DNA from: Armillaria gallica
Lineage: Eukaryota > Basidiomycota > Agaricomycetes > Agaricales > Physalacriaceae
Direction of reading: 5' to 3'
NCBI GenBank assembly: GCA_037576215.1
Contig: JBANDB010000002.1
Span: 7,130,001 to 7,194,000 of the forward strand
DNA: 64,000 nt
This document shows, piece by piece, positions 43,840 through 57,229 of the stretch (positions within the stretch are counted from its first letter, which is position 1; every line of letters begins with the position of its first letter). Under the pieces are notes generated by a model. It searched no databases. It was not told where the DNA came from and was given only the letters and a program-made list of their open reading frames with translations. Both the position numbers and the translations under genes were made by a program.

Positions 43840-46585
43840 CTAAACACGCTGTTAATTCGTGCGCTCTCTTCCCATCAAACGTCCTCGTCGCGCACTTTCC
43901 TCGCCTCGCCTTCTTTATCTTTTCCTGTGAAGAGATTTGGCGAGTGAGATCCTTCGTAGATGGGAAATCACGGACAAAGGAGTATGTTTGACACAGCTAT
44001 CCATCATCTACCGCTTTCCGAATAAAACGAGCTTTGCGCTCGCATGCTATATCGCTGCATCATGATCGGATTGAAACCATGCTTTCTCAGGAATTTCTTT
44101 GAAATTTTCATTCTTGAACTCGACAGCGATGAAAGACAGTCGATACCATTGGTTACTCTTGATGAAATGGTTGCTGACAACGGTTTTGATAGTTCTGGGT
44201 GGTGCCAGTCCTCAGCGGTAACTTGGAAGAATAACAGGTCGGGGTCACACTCAGCACTGACGACAACCTTTCGGGAGACGCAATCCATTCAAGATCTCGT
44301 TCGTGCAGCACAGCGCACGAACTATGGAAATTCCCCTCTCAGCGACCATCTCTATCATCGATCACCGCTGTTCACTGAACGCGATTCTGCACCATGACGT
44401 TTCACCGCTTCCGGTTTTACTCTTTCCGGGAGGGATGAATCCACCTTACTGGAGATGACCCATATTTTGTCACTATCCCACCCGCAGACCTTGCGACATT
44501 CCCAGCCCCATCTCTCCGCCTGAAACAGATACGGCAACGTTACTTAGTAAGACAGCATCAGGGCGCTTGCGATACTGTCTGACAAGTTAGGAAACCAATT
44601 CCTGGTTGTGCTCTCTCTTCTTGCCTGGCATCCTCGTTGGGCGCTCTCAGTCCAGAGCTTGGCGCACGCTCCTCCTCCCATCCCGAGCAATTCTCTGCAA
44701 AAAAGAATGAGGGAATGGTTGGCTGAATTGGCCCGGGACTGTTGGTTTGCAAGGGAAAGCTCGGCTTCGAAGCTGACAGTGACGTCGGATGATGATCAAC
44801 CGTGGACGGCGAAAACATCGATTCAGATTCGGAAGGTAACCTTAGTAACCCTTCCGGGTTGGCGGCGCAACGTCGCGGTATGCATGTCCGTCGTCCTTCC
44901 ACCCTTTTACCGCTATGGCTACGCGCTTCCTTCTACAATGTTTCAGGCGCAGTTCAATCTATTCCGTTCGACGTATGTAGGCTACTCTTTGTGATGTTGC
45001 TTATGCTGACCTTCAGTTAAGGGAGGGAGCAAGCGTACAAATGGTTCGCGGCAAGGATCCTGGAATAGGAGTGTCTCCGGCAGTAATCAAACATAAGCTC
45101 TGGGGCTTACGGGACTTTGGGCGACATGTGTACTGGTATTGGCACCCATCCTTGTCAGTAGGAGACGGTTCAACAGCTCCAGCTGGACTTGGTACATCCA
45201 GATCAACCAGAGCTGCGATCGAAAGACTTGGGCTTAACGCGGCGATACTAGACGATGTACGGCTGGAGAAATTTCCGTTGTTCCCTGGTGCTGCCAATGT
45301 GTGGAGAGCTAGACCACATTAGTATAGAACCCTATCATCTTCGCTGCATTAGATGCCAAAGGTGTAATGGCCCAAGTCTAATCTAGCGTCTGCTGATTGT
45401 TTTCCTTTTCCGCAGTAAAGTAGACTTTGTACATTGTCGTATCCAAAAATACATACGACACTTTACAAAGTGTACATTCCGCCACAGGGGGTATTTATTG
45501 CGACTTTCGCCCACATAAAAAAGCATACTTTCGCCCCTTCAGATGGGTACCACCGAAGAGCGTCGAGTCGCGCATAACGCTAGTAGCCTTCGCAGCTATG
45601 CAAAGTAGGGTTATTTTACATGCACCGTCGCCTTGCTGACGCTTTTGTCTGCATAGGCACCGTGACTCGATTAACAAAAAACGACGAGACGCCTATAGGC
45701 AGAAAAAGGGCCGAAGGAACGAGAGCAGGTGCGTAAAACCCTCCCTCTGTGGAGACACCATCTCTTAATCCCAAATACCTAGACTTGAGTTGCCAATTCC
45801 GCAAGCGGTGCCCTCTGTTGAAATTGAAGTGAACGGCGATCATTCATACACTGAGTACGTGATTCCTTCTCAAGATTGTCGTCTATAAACGCATTATGCA
45901 CTTCATAGGCACTGTCTATCGCCGGCCGAAGCGATAGACCAAATCAATCGCATCTCCGCAAGCTTCATCATACTTACAATGGGCTCCCCCAAACACTACG
46001 CCGACACTGTATATCAGCAATTCGTCACCCTCGATTGCCCCCTTGACAGTGCACTTCTGCAGGTGTCTTCCTTTGAACAGTCCCTCCTGGAGCAAGAACG
46101 CGTTATTTTGAATTCGCCGAGTACTACCGGTGGGGGCGGGATGGGGACTTCGTGCGGTACTGGATCCAGTCCGCATATTAGCGGGCTGGTTGGAAGAGAT
46201 ACTTTACGAGGCCATGGTCAGTCCGACCTGCTTGAGGGAAAAGTATCTTCGCAGGGAGCTTGCCTTTCTGAAAGACGATTGAGGAGGTAGCGCATTTTTC
46301 TTGAATTGCAATAGAAACCTTCGCGCCTGTTTCCGTCGTATACGACGCGTGTCAACCATAAGGGGTCACTAAATTTCACTTCACCATATGCTTTCCGTGA
46401 GACAAGTTGACCAACCTGCCGAAAGCATTCCTCCCAAGGGTTGGGCCAAGACTCCCGGAATGACTAAAGGAAGAGATAAAATTTATGTTCGGGTTACATT
46501 TGGCGTGTATGCTACGGTTAGGCGTTGGCGTTCAATCTTTAATGGATTTCCCGTTTTCAGGAACAAAACGGTGCACTTTGTCCCA
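43840..46585. other. Unassigned CpG-normal region, possible small genes
   Basis: Open plus-strand patches: 44,044-44,397 (117 codons), 44,608-44,994 (128 codons) and 45,041-45,322 (94 codons, REGASVQMVRGKDPG... upstream). An intron-like GTATGTAG...CTTCAG between about 44,975 and 45,016 could join the last two. I recognise no domain in any of them. A 17/19 imperfect hairpin lies at 45,424-45,471. The remainder shows no supported feature. Confidence 0.35.
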
Positions 46586-46593
46586 GTCGACGC

Positions 46594-47209
46594 CAGTGTT
46601 GTCATGACCCCTGGTCAGACCCGGGTCAGTCAAACGAGAGGTCAGCGAGAATTCTTGTGACCTCTATGACCCCCGGGTCATGACCGGGGTCAGAGGGGTC
46701 AGACAGTGTTTGTTCATTTGTGAGTAGTAGCAGTGTTTAAGGCCTTCTACTCAACTACAATAGATGTATTACCACTTGTACCAACACTAGTACTAGGCCC
46801 CGCTTGCAACAAACCATATAATTCCATCTACTGCTCCGAATTCTTCACTCCGCCTTTCCAGAATAAGTTAAAGTGGGCCTCTACTTGACATCCCAACCTC
46901 AAAACGAAGCTCGGCGAGTTGTCGGCGAGACACCAGGCTTTTTATATGACCGTTCGTTCTTGTAGCTTGTATCATCGGTCGAGAAATGCTCCCATGCCCA
47001 TGTTCTGTGGTGAGCCATACTTGCAAGGCCGTAGAAGATCGAAATAATGAGAAAATTGAGCAAGAGAAATACGCAATGTATTTCAGCACGTGATAGGCTT
47101 TGACCCCTTCCTGACCCCCCCAAAAATCTTCGTCCGTACTGACCCATTTGACTGACCAGGGGTCAGACCGGGTCAAGGTCAAGTGTTTGACCTGACCCTG
47201 ACAACACTG
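46594..47209. mobile_element. Short hAT-like element with GGTCA-rich ends
   Basis: Ends CAGTGTTGTCA ... TGACAACACTG have an exact 8-bp target duplication, GTCGACGC, at 46,586-46,593 and 47,210-47,217. The first and last 100 bp are packed with GGTCAG/CTGACC repeats, the sort of subterminal sites bound by hAT transposases. It is 616 bp with no transposase. The terminal sequence is close to that of the 39,861-42,681 element, so both may belong to one family. Confidence 0.85.
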
Positions 47210-47399
47210 GTCGACGCTGTATGCTGGGATAAAAATGGGCAAAAAACGAGTCATGAAATGAACGACGAACCTAAACTTTGGCATAGGTGGACGGCTGATC
47301 AATGAAACAATATGACGATCACTATGGGTCTCCGAGGAAAATGTTTTCACGGGCAGAGCAGACATTCGGCCGGTGGTAACCTCGGTAACTCATTCAGCT

Positions 47400-50190
47400 A
47401 GTTGGTCCGTGCGTCCGGTTGGTTTGCCCACACTTTCCAATAACGCGAACGACGAGTGAACTACTCAAGGAGCTTGTTAGGCTCGAGAAAGCAGTAGGAA
47501 TGATAACGGCGCCACGTACATTGAATCCGCTTGCCACCTGTCCATTCAGCATAATACACGGTGAGTTCACCTCGCGTGGCTTATGTCGACTCTTCCTCAA
47601 TTTTTGTGATGCGCTGCCAATGGTTGAGCTGTGAGCGAAGTTGAAATACAATGAAAGCAGTAGCTTACCGACTATCTGAAGAAGAATGCCGGGATCAAGC
47701 TGCTTGGCGAGAGTAGGGGAGATCCATAGTGTTGGGACAGAGAACGCCTGCAGTAGATTTGAGAGGCCAACAGAGTAAAGTAAATGGCAGAAGGCATACC
47801 TTGAGAACAAGAAGTTCCTGCTGACGTCGAGGACATACCAAGCCACGGCCACTAGGCTGCTATAACGTGGAGCACATGCCCTACGTTCATCAGGCCGAGT
47901 GGTGAAGCGACCGAGGGCCGCGCGCGGAAGGCTGAAAACTTTGATGATGACGCATGCTGTATTTTATATGCTTTTAGATCAGTTGTACGAGTCTGGAAAA
48001 GTCAACGGACTCGCCTGGGTAATGGTGATTTAGTACCAACGCTGCTTCGTTCCAACTCCTTCCCGTCTACATTCCTGCCATCCTCACAAAGTCGTTCCTC
48101 CAATCTTTTGAGGGAAGCATCAACGGCGACCGTGACCTCAATAGCGAGGATGCGAGCCTAAGTGGCCGAGGCAACCTTGAATTCAAGAAGTGGCCGTCTT
48201 GAGGGCATGTTAGATAGATAGATAGATAACCGGACAAGGTCCCAATAAAGGAACGCCGGGGTTCTGTGCCGCCACTAAAAGTGTCACAGACTATAACACC
48301 CCATGCCGCTGTGATACCCTCAGTTGCGAGCCAAGGACGTCTCACGGGTTTAAAGTGTTACAGGGCGAAAGGAACCTCACGAAGAAAAGCAAGGGACGAT
48401 GCATTCCAGGGTCAAACGCCCTACTATCCATCAACCATACATATACACATACATACATACTCTCGTTGCGTTCACATGTTTCCTCCGGACGCAGCAGTAT
48501 ACAGCCAGAGTGGCGGTATATATACCAGGACACTAGAAACAAGGACAAGGAGAAAATCAATTACGACGAACTCACCATGCTCAACTTGTATACAGTGGTC
48601 TTCGACGAGCGGACTACGGACGATGTGTTACCTCGCGAAAACACAGTGGAAATAGGCGACGTACCTTGGGAAAAGAGACTTGGACGGCGTGACGGTAAGC
48701 CTCCTGCAGGGCGAGAAATTTCTTGTTCTCGTTTGATTATTCTCTGCCATAATCACTTCGTCCCGTCCACGACTCCCCGACGCGTGTTGACCCTTGCAGC
48801 GGGAGACTCTCGTCAGTTTGAATAAGCGGCGTTGAGGGCGATTTTGTGACGGAAACGGAGGTGTACCACATAGGCACGTAGACATGTTCCTGAGTCCTGA
48901 ATGGCGCTGTAGTCGGTGTGTCCGAATTGCAAGATGAAGAGACATGCTGTGCTGAGCAGAGTTGATGTCCAGGAGACGGCACTATGAAATCCCTCTTAAC
49001 CAAAAGTCAACGGGATCTTGATAAAGAAGGGTGAGTTTATGCAGTTCATTCGCTTTATTCTCCTGCCTTCCATCTCCTGCCTTCGCAGCCTCGTCCATAC
49101 TGGGACATTTGGTGCGTGTGTATTACGCGTCGCAGAGCACGCGCTTTGCGAGATGAGTGTTGTGACCGAAATGGCATGTTTGGCTCAGTCAAACAAAACA
49201 AACTCTCCTTTCACCGCCATGCTCATATTTTTTTTATCTCCCTTTTTTGTTTCAGCCAAGGTCCTTCAAGACTTTCGCGTACCTTGCTGACGAGCATGAC
49301 CACAACATTCGCATACTCGGCGTGGAATATGGGCGAGGGCATCAAACACGGAGTTCATTCACGCGGTGGATGATACAATTTCACTCGACGACTAGGTTCG
49401 AACTGAAGACGACGAATCCAAGGACGTGATTTTAGGATGAAATGGTGTGTCGCCATTCGGAAAGTGGCGGGTCCACGTCGCGGAGGGAAGGGTCTGTTTG
49501 TCGCATTCGGCGACGATGGGAAGAGTATATCATGGGCTCGGGGCTGTGGCAGAGGAACTGGGAGACGTGTCATCCTCTCCATGAAGACAGCGCGATGTCG
49601 GCTGAAGCGGGAGGTAGGATGTGTTGGAGATAGTACGTTTCTCTGATTACTGGCATTCATTGGCACTCAAGTACTCACGTCTCTGTAGCTCATTCTTACC
49701 CGCACGATTCTCTTCATTGCGTGAGGAACCAAGTCTTGGCCGCCAATGGCACTTCGAGGGAGGCGTACTTAAGGGACGTTTGCGCGCGGGGATGGTAGGT
49801 GCCTTCTGTTCGCTCACTTAGCGTGATCTCACTCTTACATAATTAAAGCGTACGCTCCAAGAACATATCAAACCCTTCCAAGCACGAACACGGCGTCGTT
49901 TGGTACGCCGTGCGAGGACTACGGATTCATGTTTGGATGGTGGCTTCGTCTGCAAACATTCGCTCACGACATTTGGCGACCAGCGACAAACGCGCCCAGA
50001 ACCATGGCTACGCGAACAGGGTGGCGCGCGCTGCTGTCCACCCTCACCCTGTCCAAAGCGAGGCTTTCCCGTGCCGTACAGCCCGCTTGTCCCTCTGACA
50101 TCGCTGCCGCTGTGCCCACTCTTTATACCGCTGTCTACTTTTCGGATTCCTGCCCAATATCTCCCTCTCGCCGCTTTCAAAATGATCATA
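47400..50190. repeat. Repeat block X, copy 1, with gene relics on both strands
   Basis: It aligns with 60,600-62,880. On the minus strand, fragments of the Z-type gene family are visible (SVTKSPSTPLIQTDESL near 48,830, the GTACGTCGCCTATTTCCACTG donor region near 48,650, and FSVPTLWISPTLAKQLDPG near 47,700-47,770). On the plus strand there is an MSVVTEMACL...SNK stretch (about 49,150) and a CVAIRKVAGPRRGGKGLFV stretch (49,445-49,510), both shared with the second copy. Frames are interrupted, and no intact gene is supported. A (TAGA)n microsatellite lies near 48,210-48,228. Confidence 0.6.
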
Positions 50191-50199
50191 TCTCATCGT

Positions 50200-51900
50200 G
50201 CAGGTATTCGCTGTGGGAACGTATACAGGTGAATGATCCATAGGTCTGTTCTCTGTTCTCTTTGCGACAATCTCTCGTGGCTCGAAGGCTTACTCTTTCT
50301 TACTAGCTCTGGCTGCTCATGGACGTCAAGATACACTTCTGATAATGGCGCTTCATGTCATCGACACGACACGGCATTGCAATTTTTCGCGGAGGAATTG
50401 TTCTTTCGACGACACTTTGATCGCTATAGCCAGATGATCATGTCAAAGAGATGACGTGACGAATGTTCCTCATCTCCGCCATCGTCTCCGTTCCTTTCCG
50501 TTCATCAATGAAGTCGGCAGCATACATCGTACACTGAGCAATCCGGATTGCAAATACTCTGTCAAAACCGATACCTTCGGCGGCAAACGTGCTCATACCT
50601 CTCACGGGGACCAGTCCTTTCGTGTTTCCTTCACGTTCAAGACTAAAGCCGCGAAGGTAGTCCAGAATCTGGGTCTACATCGTGAAGGCTACCCTAGCAG
50701 GATCAGAATTTATTCATGGGTCGAACCTCACTCTCGAAATTGAGGTCACACGGCCGTTTCGACCAAAATCCACTTTTACGTCTTGGCGCGTCTACACCAC
50801 CACAGGAAACTGTCTTTTGATCTCAAGCTTATCATATGGGTACGCATACGGTATCGTGATGAGGCGACTTTTGCGAGCAGTCCGCTCTCGCAAACACGCC
50901 GTTCGTGGATGAATGTACGCACGTCATCCTTGCAAAGGGAAGATTACTGACACTCTGCTGTCAGATATTAAGACGGGCGTGGAAGCAGTTAACCTCGCTT
51001 TGGACGGCTGCGAGTCGGCGATATGGATGAAGCAGATAGTACTTTCGATGGGGATGATGGTACGATGGACACGGCGACAGGTAACTCCTCCTTCTGACTG
51101 GTGCATAAACATTGACTGATAACTGCTAGAACCGATATGGCCAGATTTTGATGGCGAAAACCCTCAACGAGCATATGGGGAGCCGTATTCATCGGTCCAT
51201 CCTTCACAAGACCCCTCGGTAGAGTCTTCCTCACCGGGATCGTCGTCACAAACGGAACGACGTCAGCATCTCTGTCTGTCGATAACCAGCAGAAGAAACC
51301 ATAGCCAGGTCTCTTGAGAGACCGTTCTCGCTAGTTCCATACGGAGAGCGAATCTATAGGTTCAAGCGGCAGAGCACTTCGGGTATATCTGGTATTTGAA
51401 TCTTGCACGGCGCCGCGTACAAGATGTGCGTCGCTTTCATTGAATTCGCGATCCGTTCTGATTACATCTACTAGTTGGAAAATCCTTTTGGCGTCTCTCT
51501 AGCCCAGTGGAATCGGGATGTGTAATCGCCCAAGTCGATGTATCGCTTCGCCGTGAAGGTGAGCGATTACATGTACAAGCTTATTCTATCTCCTGATTTT
51601 CCTACCAGGTTGGGCGTTCGTACGCAGTTGGCACCGGGTAACATTATGGGCAAAGCTTCAACGGCCGGTACGTTCTTGTTACCGTTACGGCTTGGTTCTG
51701 ATAATGTCCCTCCTTAGGTATCCCGATATGGTTGATCGACCATATCGCAGACCCTCTTATATAGGCAATGGAAAATGGCGTGGCGAGTGTCCTCGTGGGA
51801 TGAAGGTCGTGTTTTTGGCAAGGCTCCCGCCTCTTTACTCTTTTATTGCGACATTTTCAAGTGTAGCGTACCAGCATTGGTTTTCATTTGTTACACACTC
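50200..51900 (+). pseudogene. Repeat block Y, copy 2
   Basis: It follows the Y block at 1-1,620 nearly throughout. The conserved intron lies at about 51,081-51,145 (GGTAACTCC ... ATATGGCCAG) between an acidic exon (MDEADSTFDGDDGTMDTAT) and a Ser-rich exon (DFDGENPQRAYGEP...PSVESSSPGSSSQ). Stops and length changes differ from the other copies. The function is unknown. Confidence 0.5.
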
Positions 51901-51999
51901 TAATTAACGTACAATTATCAGAAATGAATGTCTTGTATCTCTTTAGTTGGCGATGTAAATTGAAAGGATTACAATCGGTGCCCAAGCTATTCTGAGTCT

Positions 52000-53200
52000 G
52001 GTACCTCAGGCCCACGATGTCCAAAGGAAGCATCTTGGACGGTCCTTGCGTGGCAAAAGGGGGTTGCGGAGGTACACTTGACGCGGGCGTCTCGCGCTGG
52101 TAGTACTCGTGAAATCAACAGCGAGTCGTGGGTCAAAGCACAATTTTGCGAAAGTGATGGCAACGTTGGCGTCAAAGCTTATGCAACAATCTATTAGTTT
52201 GTGATTCAGAGAAGGTTTGTCGAAATCTGTACCTCAAGTAAACGCTAAGCCATGCATCTCCGCTACCCCATCCGCCATGACCCTGGGACTCTGAAGGTAA
52301 GGAGATGAATCACAGAACAATGTAGAACAACCTACCAGAGATAGACCTGAACTTCAAGGTAGGAGACGACTGCTAAAGTCGTCATGAAAAAGTAAATGCC
52401 AGAACTCATGTTGAAAAAGGGCAGTTCAAGTCAAAAAAGAAAGCGAGACTGGCCATCGCCAGCGACAAGAAGATGATGACGAGCTCTCGTCAACACTGAA
52501 CGCGTCGAAAACGAGCGGAGCCGGACAAAGTCCGGCCGTGATAATAATCCCGATACTGAGCATATCCTTGAAATTCGTGCTGAGTATGCGCGAGGGAGAA
52601 TGGGTGCCGAGTGCCGAAGATTTTGAAGATGGCCTGCATTTATGTTTCAAGATCAATATGTCGGGAGGAATGGAGGAATCAAAAGACTCACCTTGGCAAA
52701 TAGCGCATGCATGATAAACATCCCGTGCGTACGTGACAGCCCTAATCCAATTCGGACCCACCCAGTGGCACCGCTATCCCTCTCGACCTGCAAAATCCAT
52801 CCTTTCCAATCCTCAGCGGGTTCCCGACCTCAATTGCAACGGCGGACTCTCGTTAATTTGAATAAGTGACGCCGAGGAAGGCAAAGGACGTGGAGGTGAC
52901 GAGATGACTCGAACTCGGAGATGGTCATCATCGATGGTGAATCTGCCCTCGAATGGACTTGCACTCGGTGTTTCTGACGTCGAACGAGGCGGATTTTATC
53001 TCCTCAAGAGCGCCGGTGGTACTAGTGAAGTCGGCAGCGAATCGTTGATCAAGGGTAACATTATCGTTCTCCTGAGAATTGGAGACTCGACGACGATGGC
53101 GACCATCCGGCTGAGTCGTTCCTCATTTTGGCAGCACTACCCTCTTTGTTCCATCCTCTTCTCCACCGGCGCTAGAAATAAATGAACACGGGCATGGACC
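52000..53200 (-). pseudogene. Z-block gene, copy 2, internally deleted
   Basis: The minus-strand frame around 52,870-53,180 corresponds to the long exon of the copy at 2,700-3,301 but has stops. It then jumps from SPPLQLRSGTR straight into the sequence that follows the GHSYNFK exon in copy 1. About 450 bp present in copy 1 (roughly 2,400-2,850) are therefore missing. The downstream piece LSIGIIITAGLCPAPLVFDA is at about 52,500-52,570. This copy is head-to-head with the second receptor but cannot make the same product. Confidence 0.55.
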
Positions 53201-53624
53201 CAAGATCATTATAACGTACCTCGCTCGTCTTCCCCCGGTTTAACCGACCAGATGAGGAGCCGTGCTGCGTCGAGTCGCTGCGAGTAGCCGTCGGACGTGG
53301 CTTAGTGAAGTCCAAGTCGGCCAAGTCGGTGTTGGTGTCAGGAATAGGCTTTCCCACGGTATTTGTGCGGCTTCATAATAGCCGATCTATTAAGTCCATA
53401 CTTTCGCAGCATCATTTTCTCACCAACTTGGGCTTCGCAATGATCGAATCGTCATTGCTAGGCTTTTCCCTCGTTCCACCATGTCTGCGGTAATTAGCAC
53501 CAAGAAAACCATGGCCAACAAAGGAAGGTCAGCCTCGCTTTCATTATTTCTTCCTTTATATCCGCGCTCATACGATCGCGTAGTACTAGTAGTCACCAGG
53601 TGCTTTTGATCCGTGGTTCGTGGC
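53201..53624. promoter_or_regulatory. Upstream region of the second receptor
   Basis: It corresponds to 3,560-3,894 in unit 1. The CTTTATATCCGCGCTCATACG stretch and the in-frame TGA before the start codon are conserved. There is no coding sequence. Confidence 0.35.
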
Positions 53625-56600
53625 ATGTACATCCAAATATCTGGTCTAGAATTAATACGCTGTACAGAAGTTGAAATCGTCAAGATCGATCCTACAAAAA
53701 AGTCGAGGTTTCGCGTGAAAATCACTGCTGGCAACGAGAAGCCAACAGAAACAGAAGAATTCATAATCGATAGAGTAGGTGTCACCCCAAAGTGGGCGAT
53801 AACGAAGAGCCTGTAAGTCGTATGTGTACCCATATCGTCTCAGTGGTCTCACGATCGCGGCAGTGGCCTCGACCCGCTAACCAAAATCTTATGGGAGCTT
53901 CACGGACGTCGGTGGCCGGTCTCGCATTTCAAGGTCGTTGGCAGCGTCGAGAAAACACTTGGAGAGTTATTTGTGTTGTTCGAAGGGAACAATACGAGTA
54001 CGTGCAGCATTTCTTTATTCTAATAAATGCTGATTGTTTCTGCAGGCGCTGATATACATCTATTCAGCGGATCTTCCGATGTCGCAGTCCTCAAAATATC
54101 CGGCCAGTTGGATACCCCCAAGAATGTCATGACCCATCTCATCCCGAGCGTCAAGAAACCCTCAGAGAGCTCCGGGCTGCTAGATAGTGAAACTCTGCAG
54201 AAAGTATTTGAGATTGTGAAGCAGATGATCGATACTCTTGCGGAGGTAGGCGATATTCGCAAGTCAATCTATATTACTTGATGAGCCTCTTCCCAAGGTG
54301 CACCCCGCAGCTACCATCGCTTGGGGATTTCTGTCTATCGGATTTGAGGTGGGTTGTCAATGGTTTTCCCAGTGCACGTACGTCTTCACATCATAGATGC
54401 AGGTAGTAAAGAAACAGCGCGATACGAAAGACGCAATACGTGAACTTTACAAGGACATGATATCAGTGTACGAAGCGTTCAGCAAGGATGATATTTTACA
54501 GCAGCGTGATCGGTTACAGGGAATCTATAACTCCTTGTTCAAGCAGACCATCGAGTGCGCCATGTTTATTGAAGGCTATGCAAAGAAGAGCGGGATAGGT
54601 ATGCATTTGAGTCTTAATCATCTTATGATATCTCACAACGTTCCCAGGGCGCCTTGTTACGATGGACATATCGGAAAAAGCTGAAAAACAGCGTCAGGCT
54701 TTCATCGATCTGAAGAGCCGGCTGAGTATGGGATATGCAGAGGAAGCAGTCATTGTCACTCTCGGTGTCCAGGAAAGTGTGAATGTTATGCGTACGCTGT
54801 TTTTCAGCCGCAATCCGTTGTAAACACTGACCGTTGAGGCATCTAGTCATGAGAGATCGGCTACGAGACCTCCAACCGCCTCGAGAGCTAGGCCCGAAAT
54901 CGAGGTGTATGCAAGGAACGCGTGTGGCGACAATCAACACCATGGTGTCGTGGATTGCCCAGTGTGACGGCAAGACGATGTGGTGCAAAGGATTGGCAGG
55001 GACGGGAAAGAGTTCCTTGATGGGAACTCTTCACGACTTACTCACGGCGGATATCGGGGGACGCAGTCGGCTTGCAGCATTCGTTCGCTATGACCGCATC
55101 GAGTATTCGAATGCCAGCAAGCTAATCACTAGCATCGCATATGCCTTGGGAACGTTCGACGTGCACATCGGAATGACTATCTCCAAAGTTACTGAGACAT
55201 CGCGATCAGTGATGACCATGACAGACTTGTCAAGACAGTTTCAGCTTCTACTTTGTGGTCCGCTTCAACATGTCCCTGATCTTGTCGATGAAGGACCGCT
55301 GGTAGTCGTCATTGATGGACTGGACGAGTGTGACCCATCTAGTGAATTGTTGGGTGTACTTGCTGAGGGATTTGGTCCAAAACTTCCGTTTATGCGCCTC
55401 ATTGTTTCCAGTCGACCGGTTCATCGCATAACCACGGCATTCGAGGGACGAGACTGCGTATATCCACTCCATTTGGATACTTCCTCGGCGAGTGTCAACA
55501 GTGATATCCAGTTCTATTTGGAGCGAGAGCTTGCAATGATACACGACAATGCGTTCCAGGAGAAGTGTAAAGACCTAGATGCTGTCAATGAACTCACAGC
55601 ACGGGCAAGTGGTTTATTCATTTGGGCAGCAACTGCTGCAAAATTTGTCCATGCATTTCCGGGGATATCAAGGCTGTGCGCTCTCCTAGACACCGAAATC
55701 CCTAGTGATGCTGCTGAGGCTCTAACAACCTTATACCGCACCGCTCTGGATACTCTCGTGTCTGAACCGGGTGCCAATGCAGATATTAAGAAGCATGTGC
55801 GAAGTGTTCTAGGTGCTGTGTTGGTGACCCAGACACCTCCAGGGATGACAGTGGATGTCCTTGATAACCTTATTCTAGACAAAGGCAGCCCTCCTTCGCA
55901 TCACATTGTGTCTATGCTAGGAAGTGTGCTTAGCCCTGAAACTGAGGGCTCGCCCATCCGACTCATACACAAATCCCTTGATGATTTCTTGCAGGATCAG
56001 AGTCAATGTGGGGATGAGTGGTTTGTTGATGTCACTCTGCACCGCAAGGCAATAGCCGAACAGTGTCAGGTTGCATCACAATCATTTCTGAAGACATGGT
56101 CCCCCACAAGTGATATGGACATTGGAGCTATACCGGCATATATATCCAAATATGCATTGTTCGGAGTGTTCTGGTATTCCACTTTTGATGGGAGTGACTT
56201 GGAGCAATTCATTTCCTTTTTCCGCCCCTACTTTCTTCCATGGTTGGATATTGCTGCCACAGATGGCTACATTCTCTGTTTTGAAATCATAGACACATTC
56301 TGTCAACAGCATGGGCTAACACACATGCCAGTCACAGTCAATATCCGTGATTCAGCCACTATACATCGTGTTCTTGAAAGTTCCACTCATCTTTACCATC
56401 ACCTCCATCATTCTAGCAAAGAGAGTCCCCTTGCTGGAAAGGTCACACTTGAGTGTATGGAACTCAAAGAAACAGAAGAGTGGTCACCATTCTTGGAGCC
56501 TACTGGTGATAACCTGAACATTGATGGTGTGATTTTTGTTGATGCCGATGGCATGGAAAAATATGGATTCAAAATTGTAAATACCACATTGGTGCCTCTT

Positions 56601-57034
56601 TATGTTTCATTGTTCTTTTTTGATGTCAGTATTTTGGAAGTTGGTATGTAGTCCTGTTGATTTTCACTTCCTGCCTTACTGACTAGATTCTACCCTTTTC
56701 AGTTTCATACTACCAACCAGGAAGTGTGACAGAAGCCCTCCCCCCTGGAGAATCATTGACCATTGGGTACGGCATGAGCGGGAATCCACATTCCTATGGT
56801 GTATCAGAGGGACAAGAAGTTGATGTCAGCTTCTTGAAGCTTTTCTTCTTGACAGAGTATCTGGACCTGTCAGCCATCATCCAAAAGTCACTTTTGAAAG
56901 GCTATCACCAGAGTGTTCCACCTCCAATGAGGAAGCTACCTGCCCTAAGGCAGCATCATACAATGTCTGTTCCAATTGTTCAGAAATGGGTAGTGGGTGC
57001 CCCACAACTCTTCAAAGGTGGCTTTCAGTTCTGA
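53625..57034 (+). CDS. NACHT-domain STAND receptor (NLR), unit 2, eight exons
   Basis: Predicted exons: 53,625-53,812, 53,864-53,997, 54,046-54,245, 54,298-54,348, 54,403-54,598, 54,648-54,791, 54,847-56,643 and 56,703-57,034. The total is 3,042 nt (1,013 codons plus stop). Intron positions and phases are identical to the unit 1 gene. Length differences are whole codons, except that the last two exons also stay in frame. Domains are the same: C2-like N-terminus, helical region, NACHT (Walker A GLAGTGKSS at about 353-361, Walker B VVVIDGLDECD, RLIVSSRP), IRLIHKSLDDFL, and a C-terminal metacaspase-associated-type domain (NLNIDGVIFVDAD, NTTLVPLYVSLFFF, FLKLFFLTEYLDLS). The start is the ATG shared with the paralogue; the upstream GTG codon in this copy is not used. 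The first exon differs from unit 1 at 10 of 63 residues, so the copies are not recent duplicates. The NACHT is more alike than the C-terminus. Confidence 0.85.
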
Positions 57035-57229
57035 GTTGCCAGGACTGCTCACATGATATCCATTTTGTTGATTTGAGATTGTTACCAAGTTTACCTGGCA
57101 GTAGTACGTACTGTACCTGGTGTGTTGCATAGTCCATTATTCTTATAAAAGATCGGCTTCCTTTGATACGAACTCGACCTTTGTCGTTGGCACTAGCCAA
57201 AATCCGAATATTCCTCTCTTGAGGACCTG
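57035..57229. other. Receptor downstream region
   Basis: Short, AT-rich, no coding sequence. It leads into a truncated Y block. Confidence 0.5.

Noticed and set aside
48196..48232. TAGA microsatellite as a CRISPR-like or functional repeat
   Set aside because: Short simple-sequence repeat without spacers. CRISPR arrays are not expected in a fungal nucleus.
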